Shown in pieces: positions 1 through 5,482 of a stretch of DNA of 13,738 nucleotides. Below the pieces are notes generated by a model, which was not told the DNA's origin, ran no database searches, and saw nothing but the letters and a program-made list of their open reading frames with translations. The stretch lies in NCBI GenBank assembly GCA_964362915.1, contig CAYIGH010000027.1, positions 1 to 13,738 of the forward strand, read 5' to 3'. Made by a program: the position numbers and the translations under genes. Numbering within the stretch: position 1 is the stretch's first letter; each line of letters starts with the position of its first letter. The DNA comes from JAUSIK01 sp964362915. Its GTDB lineage: Archaea > Nanobdellota > Nanobdellia > Pacearchaeales > GW2011-AR1.

Positions 1-310
1 TGACCTCGAGACTGGAGCGGAACCTCACAGGCTCGAGCTGGAAGAAGAATTTGGGAAAAATCTGGTTTTCACGAAGAAAATTTGTGTAAGCAAAAAGATT
101 TTTCTCTTTATCCCCTGTTCAGCGATTTTTGATTTATCAAAAACACGAGTGAGCAAGAAGCGACCTCGTGAGTTTCTAATTCTCCGCATTAATATTTCTA
201 AAATCTCTCTTAGTTTAGGTGGGCTTTTAACCATCCAATTAAATTTAAGGTGCGCGCCCTTCTTTGCTTCTTTCTTTTTAAGAAAGAAGATGAAATAATC
301 TTCTGGTATT
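1..310. other. Non-coding region downstream of the protease gene, hairpin-rich
   Basis: I see no convincing gene here. Several inverted repeats are visible: a 7-bp stem with a 4-nt loop at 126-143, a 6-bp stem (cacgag/ctcgtg, 15-nt loop) at 144-170, and a 10-bp stem with a 3-nt loop at 267-289. The palindrome ctcgag occurs at 5-10 and again at 32-37. The region also shares short words (gtgagc followed by aagcga; tttgcttcttt) with the spacer at 9360-9620, so it probably belongs to a dispersed intergenic repeat family. Transcripts of the operon at 311-3401 probably end somewhere in this stretch. Confidence 0.5.
267..289. repeat. Perfect hairpin, copy 1 of a tttgcttcttt palindrome family
   Basis: The 23 bases form a 10-bp perfect stem closed by three T's and are preceded by the word tttg. 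A second element with the same left part lies at 9595-9613. It sits just past the 3' end of the protease gene, so it could act as a 3'-end processing or termination structure, or be a remnant of a small mobile repeat. The fold is direct; the role is inferred. Confidence 0.55.
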
Positions 311-1165
311 TTAGTTCTGAAAAAAAGATTTTGGTTTAAATTTTGCTGGCTTTTGGCTAAATAGTTTATTCCAATCAATTTCCTTAATCCCATTTTCAAT
401 TAAATAATCCTCAATTAAATAATATCCTATCGTGTAACCTGTCCCAGAAATATAATCTTTACTTCCAAAAAATAGATCAGAATGGATCTCTGGATATTCA
501 TTCATGGTTTTATTGAAATATGGTTTTAATTTCCTGAATATCTTCTTAGCATCATTTTTTGAGATAATTTTTGTGAATGAGTTTCTATTTCCTTTGAGAA
601 ACCCTTCCTGAAAATGCTCAGCCAGTCCATCAGAAATTAAATGCTCAAAGAGAGTCATTTCATAAGTATAATAGTCCTGCATACAATGAGCCAATTCGTG
701 TAAGATGGTGCTTTTTAGATTCAATTCCCAATTTTCAACAGGATTAACAAAGATATGCAATATATCGTCCCAAGCAATGAGCCCCCAAACACCTCCTAGT
801 TTTTTTGCAACAAAATCAGAACAGGTAGGAAAAACATAAATGAGGATCTCTTTTTTTCCAATAATATCCTTTATTTTTTGAACTGCCCCACTTATGTTTT
901 CAGCAATTTTGTTTAAATCTATTCTTTCCTTAGGATAATCTTTAATGTGCTCATCCTTGAATAGATTATATTTAAGATTGTCCCTAAATTCATTCTCGTC
1001 AGAACATCCACCAAAATGTTCTTCTTTAAGATCTCTAATCTCTTTACACACTTCATCTAAGAATTTGCTTTCATTTTTCAAAAATCCAAATTTATCTAAG
1101 AAAGATATTAATTTTATGGAGATTTCATCATCATTCAAGGGAATACTAATATTTTTTAATTCCAT
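311..1165 (-). CDS. Predicted zinc metalloprotease, DUF2268/YjaZ-like
   Basis: This 284-residue protein has no signal peptide or membrane segment and is probably cytoplasmic. The HELAH motif at residues 156-160 is a classic HExxH zinc site with catalytic Glu157. About 20 residues on, DGLAEHF (179-185) matches the EGLAE-type motif of DUF2268 predicted zinc proteases, with Asp in place of the first Glu; Glu183 or Asp179 could be the third metal ligand. A GYTIGYYLI motif near residue 243 also fits that family. It is the last gene of the operon, 24 bases after the dehydrogenase, with no clear Shine-Dalgarno. In a peptide-modification operon the natural guess is leader-peptide cleavage or degradation of the product, but DUF2268 proteins are also found outside such clusters. 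The C-terminal tail (KPAKFKPKSFF) looks low in complexity and runs into the repeat-rich spacer, so the end may be altered. Confidence 0.8.
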   Translation of the reverse strand: MELKNISIPLNDDEISIKLISFLDKFGFLKNESKFLDEVCKEIRDLKEEHFGGCSDENEFRDNLKYNLFKDEHIKDYPKERIDLNKIAENISGAVQKIKDIIGKKEILIYVFPTCSDFVAKKLGGVWGLIAWDDILHIFVNPVENWELNLKSTILHELAHCMQDYYTYEMTLFEHLISDGLAEHFQEGFLKGNRNSFTKIISKNDAKKIFRKLKPYFNKTMNEYPEIHSDLFFGSKDYISGTGYTIGYYLIEDYLIENGIKEIDWNKLFSQKPAKFKPKSFFQN

Positions 1166-1189
1166 AGAAGAACAAGTTTAATCCTTCTT

Positions 1190-1903
1190 TTATTCTTTTC
1201 GTTTTCCGATATTTATAGTATAAATGGGTATTTCACCTTCTGTAAGGTCTAGTATTTCTATTAAAGTATCGTCTACAAATCCACTAACCGGACATGCCCC
1301 TATGTGATTTTCAGCTGCGGATAAAATAATATTTTGGCCCATATGTCCGGCTTCAAGATAGGAGAAAGGAAGAGCATTATGCCAATATTTAACTTCTGAA
1401 CGAGAGAGAACTGAAGTTAGAACAAAGGTTGCAGCAGGATTTATAATATTTGTTCCCATAATCTCTTCCTGTTTATCATCTAAATCCTTTTTCCATAAAG
1501 TTTCAAGTGAACTACTATCCATATTAAAATGATATGCTCCCTTGGCCAATCCATCTACGTTATATCCAAACATATACACTTCAATAGGAAATCTGGCTCC
1601 TGCAGAAGGATAGGTTCTTCTTTCAGGATCTCTTTGAGTATCCAATATTTTACAAGAATTAAGTATTTTAGAAATATCTTCAAGACTTACAGGATCTCTT
1701 GAGAATTCTCTTGTAGACTCTCTTAAATAAAGAATCCTCTCGAGATTTCCATCTTCTACCTTAGGTAAAGAAATTTGAGGAAGTCTTGGATAAGACTTTT
1801 TAAATATGTGAGTAAAGGCAATAGGCATCTCGCTATCATCAATATTCCATTCAACACCTTTTAGTTTTATTTTTTCATAAAATCTTTTTGTTTCTTCTAG
1901 CAT
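1190..1903 (-). CDS. SagB-type FMN-dependent azoline dehydrogenase
   Basis: This 237-residue protein is a nitroreductase-fold, FMN-dependent oxidase of the SagB/McbC type, which oxidises thiazolines and oxazolines to thiazoles and oxazoles. Visible family features are RESTREFSRDPVSLEDIS (61-78), the TYPSAGARFPIEVY block (97-110, FMN binding), GAYHF (122-126), and YLEAGHMGQNI (182-192) followed by a GACPVSGF segment. The Lys-Tyr pair at 172-173 corresponds to the KY motif needed for azoline oxidation in McbC/BcerB-type enzymes, so the protein looks active. The N-terminal KKSYPRLPQISLP (35-47) is also usual for SagB proteins. Its ATG lies one base after the YcaO stop codon, so translation is probably coupled. 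A generic nitroreductase is the alternative, but the KY pair and the neighbouring YcaO gene make the SagB assignment strong. Confidence 0.9.
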   Translation of the reverse strand: MLEETKRFYEKIKLKGVEWNIDDSEMPIAFTHIFKKSYPRLPQISLPKVEDGNLERILYLRESTREFSRDPVSLEDISKILNSCKILDTQRDPERRTYPSAGARFPIEVYMFGYNVDGLAKGAYHFNMDSSSLETLWKKDLDDKQEEIMGTNIINPAATFVLTSVLSRSEVKYWHNALPFSYLEAGHMGQNIILSAAENHIGACPVSGFVDDTLIEILDLTEGEIPIYTINIGKRKE

Positions 1904-1904
1904 T

Positions 1905-3137
1905 TTAAGTTAAAGGATGAGGTTTTAAAATTTTATCCTCATCTATTTCTCCATAATGAGCACTATATAACGCTTTTGATCTTTCATCTAAATAAAGAGG
2001 ATGTAGTTCAGGGACTATTATCTTTTTAACCTCAAATCCATGCATTCGAACTTCTGGAATGGTAATATCTGCTTCAAAAATATTAAATCCTTTTCCCTTT
2101 AGTTTTTTCAAAGCATCCTTAGAATTGTTAATCTTGGATTCAAGAGAAGAATAAGAAACTTCTCTTTCGGTTTCTAGCCAAAATTTTAAATCTTCGATTC
2201 TTTCGGTGGGTTGCCAATAAATAAATCTATCCTCTAAAGAAAAAATTTCATCTTCTCTGGGAACGCCTTCAGAAAAACTGCCTTCATTAAATATACGCGC
2301 ATGTCTTCTACATTGTATCGACTCTAAAATAGACTTGTAAATAGCACCACCATAAGTAAAGTCGGATGCAGAACCAACATCAACGGCAGGACCTAATCCA
2401 GTTCTGTCTACCACTACACTTATTGCAGTGGGAACCTCTAGATCTGAAGTAGCATCAAAAACAAAAACCTCTAGATTATATCTATTCAAATATTCTTCAA
2501 GTCCTTTCACATCCCCCCTTAATCCAACAATGCGAGGTAAATTCTTTCTTGAAAGATAAGCATAAATGCAAGAGTCTCTTTCTATAGCCTCTAATAATCC
2601 CGAATCAAAAGCCCTATTTGCTCCTATTTCTCCAAGAGCTGCTCCTGTGCTGATTCCTTCTCTTCTTATTCCAAACTCTTCCTTAAATACATCCGATAAG
2701 AAAACCATTTGAGCAGGAATTAGTTTTTCTCTTCTATTTACCAAATCCTTAACTCTAAACCATGAATATTTACCAAGCCTGGCCTTTTCCATAAAATCTC
2801 TTTTACTACCCACCTGAGCATCAGAGTAACAACAAAACAATGCTGGGTCAAACATGTTACTATTTTCTTTGAACGAATCGATTGTTAATTTTCTTTTATC
2901 CGGATTATCTAAACATAACCTCTCTAAATACTCGGCTATAGATTTTATTCTAGATAGATCTTCATTAAAATGGTAGCCCTGACCATGATTACCATCCGTA
3001 GAATATTTTTTCTGTGCAACTTCATTAGGCAATGTTAAAAAATTAGGTATTTTCGGCTCGTCTGTAATAAAAGGGACTTTTTCTTCAGGAGAAGAAAGTC
3101 CTACTTCTCTGAGTTTTTTTAATGTTGCTTCAAGCAT
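1905..3137 (-). CDS. YcaO cyclodehydratase of a TOMM/LAP cluster (D protein)
   Basis: This YcaO-domain enzyme uses ATP to activate peptide amide bonds so that Cys, Ser or Thr side chains close into thiazoline or (methyl)oxazoline rings. With the ATG start chosen here it has 410 residues. EYLER (69-73) and STGAALGEIGANRAF (163-177) followed by GLLEAIERD (180-188) match the ATP/Mg-binding motifs. The DITIPEVRMHGFEVKKIIVP stretch (357-376) is characteristic of azoline-forming YcaO proteins. The protein ends in KPHPLT, close to the PHPFP-type C-terminal motif needed by that subclass. An upstream GTG would add six residues, but the ATG is preceded by AGGAG at 8 bases spacing. No E1-like/RRE domain is fused or adjacent, and no TfuA is seen, so ring formation is favoured over thioamidation. 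It lies 45 bases after the precursor stop codon. Confidence 0.92.
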   Translation of the reverse strand: MLEATLKKLREVGLSSPEEKVPFITDEPKIPNFLTLPNEVAQKKYSTDGNHGQGYHFNEDLSRIKSIAEYLERLCLDNPDKRKLTIDSFKENSNMFDPALFCCYSDAQVGSKRDFMEKARLGKYSWFRVKDLVNRREKLIPAQMVFLSDVFKEEFGIRREGISTGAALGEIGANRAFDSGLLEAIERDSCIYAYLSRKNLPRIVGLRGDVKGLEEYLNRYNLEVFVFDATSDLEVPTAISVVVDRTGLGPAVDVGSASDFTYGGAIYKSILESIQCRRHARIFNEGSFSEGVPREDEIFSLEDRFIYWQPTERIEDLKFWLETEREVSYSSLESKINNSKDALKKLKGKGFNIFEADITIPEVRMHGFEVKKIIVPELHPLYLDERSKALYSAHYGEIDEDKILKPHPLT

Positions 3138-3145
3138 AAGTGGAA

Positions 3146-3150
3146 CTCCT
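3146..3150 (-). promoter_or_regulatory. Shine-Dalgarno AGGAG of the YcaO gene
   Basis: On the minus strand AGGAG lies 8 bases before the ATG at 3137, which favours that codon over the GTG at 3155. An internal operon gene with a Shine-Dalgarno contrasts with the leaderless first genes of transcription units in this window. Confidence 0.6.
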
Positions 3151-3182
3151 ACCACCTCTAAAATTGTGTCTTTAAATCTCTT

Positions 3183-3401
3183 TTATTTTTGATTTACTGG
3201 AGACTCTGACACTTTTTCTGTAAGACTCCTACCTCTAGCAGTACTTCTTGATGATCTGCTAGAGCACTTAGAACCACACTTAGAATTACCCATAGCATAA
3301 GTTAAGTTTTCTCTAGAAGAATATCCAACTTCATAAGGAGCATCTTCTATGACTGAACTCATTTCTAACAATCTTTCTCTATTTTGATATTTAGTTTCCA
3401 T
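3183..3401 (-). CDS. Putative TOMM/LAP precursor peptide
   Basis: This 72-residue peptide is the first gene of the operon. Residues 1-36 are acidic and mixed, like a leader (ERLLEMSSVIEDAPYEV), with no hydrophobic signal peptide. From about residue 37 the composition changes sharply: the core candidate 37-59 holds MGNSKCGSKCSSRSS, then further Ser, Thr, Arg and Gly. Cys42, Cys46, up to eight Ser (40, 44, 47, 48, 50, 51, 53, 59) and Thr54 are possible ring sites, interspersed with Arg49, 52, 56 and 58. A 13-residue C-terminal follower (LTEKVSESPVNQK) completes it. It lies directly upstream of YcaO and SagB genes on the same strand. I do not recognise the family, and the leader/core boundary is inferred. 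The Arg-rich azole pattern loosely recalls plantazolicin-type peptides, but there is no evident homology. Confidence 0.8.
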   Translation of the reverse strand: METKYQNRERLLEMSSVIEDAPYEVGYSSRENLTYAMGNSKCGSKCSSRSSRSTARGRSLTEKVSESPVNQK

Positions 3402-3421
3402 GCTATTTTGTATTAATTGAA

Positions 3422-3431
3422 CCTTTTAAAG
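3422..3431 (-). promoter_or_regulatory. TATA box of the peptide-modification operon
   Basis: The minus-strand sequence CTTTAAAAGG is centred about 26 bases upstream of the precursor ATG at 3401. The predicted transcript would start at or next to the start codon (leaderless), the same geometry as the other promoters in this window. The sequence and spacing are direct; promoter activity is inferred. Confidence 0.6.
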
Positions 3432-3486
3432 ATTTCTATACTTCATTTTTTGGGCGGCGGAAAAAAGATTATTTCTAAATAAATTT

Positions 3487-3520
3487 GAAACGAAGTTTCG
3501 CAATTTGTCCGAAGGACAAG
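3487..3520. repeat. Tandem mini-hairpins with GAA loops
   Basis: Two small hairpins follow each other: gaaac-GAA-gtttc (3487-3499) and ttgtcc-GAA-ggacaa (3505-3519), then gcgcgcacc, which also occurs inverted near 250. A similar cluster with GAA/GAAA loops stands at the right edge of the window (13693-13727). This looks like a dispersed intergenic repeat style of this genome. Confidence 0.6.
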
Positions 3521-3615
3521 CGCGCACCTCGTAACTGGGGTGGGTGGTCGGGGGATGGCTGAGAGAGATTTTAGCTATTTTTTTACTTGTTGATTTTAGA
3601 TAGCCAGCAAGAAAC

Positions 3616-3635
3616 CCGTCTATTTTAATGGACGG
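3616..3635. repeat. Left-end hairpin of the IS200 element
   Basis: An 8-bp stem (ccgtctat with atggacgg, one G-T wobble) closes a 4-nt loop. Its position, upstream of tnpA and near the presumed left boundary, fits the subterminal palindrome recognised by Y1 transposases as single-stranded DNA. Confidence 0.55.
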
Positions 3636-3675
3636 ATGAATTGCGTAAAGATTTTATTCTAGAAGAACTATAAAA

Positions 3676-3701
3676 CAGGGAGAGCTTGTTGCAGCTCCCT
3701 G
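3676..3701 (+). promoter_or_regulatory. Strong hairpin in the tnpA leader
   Basis: cagggag (3676-3682) pairs with ctccctg (3695-3701), and an alternative inner pairing gagct/agctc is possible. It lies 57 bases before the tnpA start. Comparable leader structures in IS200 reduce transposase expression; that role is inferred here. Confidence 0.5.
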
Positions 3702-3746
3702 TAAACCAGATGTAGTTGTAACTGTTTCTCACTAAATAAATTTAAT

Positions 3747-3751
3747 GGAGG
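3747..3751 (+). promoter_or_regulatory. Shine-Dalgarno GGAGG of tnpA
   Basis: GGAGG lies 7 bases before the tnpA ATG. The native first genes nearby look leaderless, so this strong ribosome site fits an imported element. Confidence 0.65.
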
Positions 3752-3758
3752 TTAAAAA

Positions 3759-4175
3759 ATGGAATTTTACAAACATAGTCGGAACTGTGTAGGCTCTAAT
3801 AGAAAACATATCCAGCTAACAACAAAGTATCGATATGAGATGATGAAGCAAGATAAGCTGAAAGTGTTCTGTAGAGTTGCTATTGAAGAAGCATGTAAGA
3901 GACACAAGATTGAAATTGAGATAATCAAAGTAATGAATGAGCATGTACATTTGATTGCAGATATCCCAAGAACAATGTCTGATGCTAAAGCATTGCAAAT
4001 AATTAAAGGTTTATCTTCCTATTTGCTGTTTCGTATCTGTGAAAATCTGAGGAAGCGATATCCTAAAGGGCATTTTTGGAACGAGGGATATTTTTGCGAT
4101 AATGTAGGCAATAGTGATTATGCAAGAACTTATACTTACATAGAAAACCAAGAGTTGCACCACGCGTTCGTATGA
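3759..4175 (+). CDS. tnpA: IS200/IS605-family Y1 transposase TnpA
   Basis: This 138-residue protein is the usual length for a single-domain HUH transposase that cuts and joins single-stranded IS ends. The HUH motif is His62-Val-His64 (EHVHLIADIP). The catalytic tyrosine is Tyr127 in TYTYIENQ, the same position as in IS608 TnpA. GHFWNEGYFCDNVG (104-117) is a further family block. All key residues and both ends are intact, so the enzyme could be functional. It has its own ribosome site and a structured leader. No partner tnpB is present, so the element is IS200-like rather than a full IS605. Confidence 0.96.
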   Translation: MEFYKHSRNCVGSNRKHIQLTTKYRYEMMKQDKLKVFCRVAIEEACKRHKIEIEIIKVMNEHVHLIADIPRTMSDAKALQIIKGLSSYLLFRICENLRKRYPKGHFWNEGYFCDNVGNSDYARTYTYIENQELHHAFV

Positions 4176-4193
4176 AAGATTAATTGGACGCCC

Positions 4194-4207
4194 AGCCCTT
4201 TAGGGCT
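4194..4207. repeat. Right-end hairpin of the IS200 element
   Basis: agccc-TTTA-gggct forms a perfect 5-bp stem, followed by gtggaggacgtcac. This arrangement is typical of IS605-group right ends and puts the element boundary near 4222. Confidence 0.65.
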
Positions 4208-4246
4208 GTGGAGGACGTCACACGAGAATTAGAAATTTCGTTGAAC

Positions 4247-4297
4247 ACGGGATATGAGGTTCGAGCCTTGCAGGCTCTTAACCCATATTGCTCCCGT
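4247..4297. other. 51-nt imperfect stem-loop between IS200 and trpS
   Basis: acggga (4247-4252) pairs with tcccgt (4292-4297), tatg with cata (4284-4287), ggtt (4258-4261) with aacc (4280-4283), and gagcc (4263-4267) with ggctc (4273-4277) around a ttgca loop. This gives a long bulged stem. It lies outside the presumed right end of the IS and before the trpS promoter. It could be a small RNA, a remnant of an IS605 right end, or part of the trpS control region. It is not a tRNA although it contains ggttcga. Confidence 0.45.
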
Positions 4298-4325
4298 TGG
4301 TAGCAACATCTAATATCCTTAAACG

Positions 4326-4333
4326 GTATAAAA
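4326..4333 (+). promoter_or_regulatory. Possible upstream promoter (gtataaaa)
   Basis: A TATA-like gtataaaa lies about 90 bases before trpS. A transcript from here would carry the small inverted repeat agttct (4354-4359)/agaact (4370-4375) ahead of trpS. This is weaker evidence than the box at 4389. Confidence 0.3.
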
Positions 4334-4388
4334 AAGATTGAAGTATATCGCTGAGTTCTTTTTTCAAACAGAACTTCACACTGCAATG

Positions 4389-4398
4389 TTTATAAATA
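4389..4398 (+). promoter_or_regulatory. TATA box of trpS
   Basis: tttataaata is centred about 25 bases before the ATG at 4418, giving a leaderless or nearly leaderless message. There is no Shine-Dalgarno in the intervening bases, which agrees. Confidence 0.65.
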
Positions 4399-4417
4399 TC
4401 TTCATCCTTCAAGCCAG

Positions 4418-5482
4418 ATGGAAAACGCACAGAATATAGATAATGAAAAGCTCATTAAGGAATTTGGAGCAGAATCAATAGAAAGTCTTAGTCAGACTCC
4501 TGACTTTTATACATTTAAAACAGGCATTATCGCCTCACATAGAGATTTTAGCAGCTTTTTTACAGCAATACAAAAAGGAGAAAAATGTGCAATCGTTTCA
4601 GGTGTAAATGCTTCTGGCACACTGCATTTAGGCCATAAAGCAGTATTTGATACAAATCTATTTTTTCAAAAAAAATATAAAATCCCTGTATTCATCCCTA
4701 TATCAGATGACGAAAGTTATGTTACAGGCAAAGTAAAAAGCCAGGAAGAATCTCTAAAAAATTCAAAACAGCTGGCAAAACAGCTTCTTGCCTATGGCTT
4801 TGATTCTAAAAATACATTTTTTATTATAGATCAGATCTATACAAATATCTATAACTTAGCAATAAAACTCTCAAAAAAAATAACTCTCTCAGAAATAAAA
4901 GCAACATATGGATATAAAAATGAAGATAATCCAGGAATGTACTTCTATCCTGCAGTTCAATCAGCCCACATATTATTTCCAGAAGAAATACATAAGATAA
5001 AGCACGTCTTAGTTCCTATAGGCCCTGATGAAGATACTCATATAAGAATCTGCAGAGATTTGGCATCTAGATTCAATTATAACAAACCCTCAATCCTGCA
5101 CGTCAAATTCCTTCCTGGAATTGATGGCAAAAAAATGTCAAAATCAAAAAATAATGCTATATTCCTTCATGATTCTGAGCCAGAAATAAAGAAAAAAATC
5201 AACAAATCATTCTCAGGAGGGCAAAAAACAATAGAAGAACATAGAAAAAAAGGCGGAAATTCGGAAATAGATGTCTCATGCCTCTATTTAAAATATCTAT
5301 TCCTTGATAAAAAAGAATCTGAAAAGTTATTTGAAGATTACAGAAAAGGAAAGATTCTAACATCAGAAGTAAAAAAACTATTTACAGAAAAAACCTTAGA
5401 ATTTATCAAAGAATTCCAATCAAATTTAAAGAAAATCAAAGATTCAGATGTGGAAAAATCTATTTTAAAGAATATGTTCTAG
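4418..5482 (+). CDS. trpS: Tryptophanyl-tRNA synthetase, archaeal type
   Basis: This class Ic aminoacyl-tRNA synthetase charges tRNA-Trp with tryptophan in the cytoplasm. The 354-residue sequence carries the HIGH-type motif HLGH (70-73) within SGVNASGTLHLGH and the KMSKS motif at 239-243 (GIDGKKMSKSKN). SFSGGQKTIEEHRKKGG (264-280) is a block I recognise from archaeal and eukaryotic TrpRS rather than the shorter bacterial form. It is therefore the best single clue that the host is an archaeon. The gene is preceded by a TATA box and apparently has no leader. Its last 23 bases overlap the 3' end of the convergent gene at 5460-6884. It is a housekeeping gene and is probably not functionally tied to its neighbours. 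Confidence 0.95.
   Translation: MENAQNIDNEKLIKEFGAESIESLSQTPDFYTFKTGIIASHRDFSSFFTAIQKGEKCAIVSGVNASGTLHLGHKAVFDTNLFFQKKYKIPVFIPISDDESYVTGKVKSQEESLKNSKQLAKQLLAYGFDSKNTFFIIDQIYTNIYNLAIKLSKKITLSEIKATYGYKNEDNPGMYFYPAVQSAHILFPEEIHKIKHVLVPIGPDEDTHIRICRDLASRFNYNKPSILHVKFLPGIDGKKMSKSKNNAIFLHDSEPEIKKKINKSFSGGQKTIEEHRKKGGNSEIDVSCLYLKYLFLDKKESEKLFEDYRKGKILTSEVKKLFTEKTLEFIKEFQSNLKKIKDSDVEKSILKNMF

Larger units (their letters stand above)
3521..3758 (+). other. Spacer and 5' untranslated region of tnpA with left-end structures
   Basis: This stretch holds a G-rich segment (about 3536-3556), then the presumed left end of the insertion sequence. It contains the hairpin 3616-3635 (8-bp stem, ccgtctat/atggacgg with one G-T pair), a TATA-like ctataaaac at 3668-3676, and a strong hairpin at 3676-3701 (cagggag/ctccctg). 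Leader hairpins in IS200 elements are known to limit transposase expression, and these may do the same. No gene is seen here. Confidence 0.5.
3587..4222 (+). mobile_element. IS200/IS605-family insertion sequence with tnpA only
   Basis: The element comprises a complete Y1 transposase gene flanked by subterminal hairpins: left 3616-3635 and right 4194-4207 (agccc-TTTA-gggct), the latter followed by gtggaggacgtcac, a right end typical of IS605-group elements. There are no terminal inverted repeats, as expected for the family. The left boundary is approximate: a TTAC at 3583-3586 is a possible target tetranucleotide by analogy with IS608. No tnpB gene is present. It sits between the peptide operon and trpS, interrupting neither. 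Confidence 0.7.

Noticed and set aside
25..399. Open frame of 124 codons on the minus strand past the protease gene
   Set aside because: It overlaps the protease 3' end in another frame, runs through several hairpins, ends in a Ser tract and has no recognisable domain; it looks like a chance frame.
1905..3155. Thioamide-forming YcaO (with TfuA)
   Set aside because: No TfuA-like gene is present; the SagB partner and the PHP terminus favour azole formation.
3590..3615. Exact left boundary of the IS
   Set aside because: A TTAC at 3583-3586 could be the target, but without an empty site or another copy the boundary cannot be fixed.
4255..4280. tRNA T-arm-like ggttcga
   Set aside because: There is no acceptor stem, anticodon arm or D arm around it; the bases pair in a different stem-loop.
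4187..4303. Short plus-strand open frame that might be a tnpB C-terminus
   Set aside because: It is 38 residues without the Cys or Asp motifs of TnpB, and includes the IS right-end hairpin; I cannot support a tnpB remnant.
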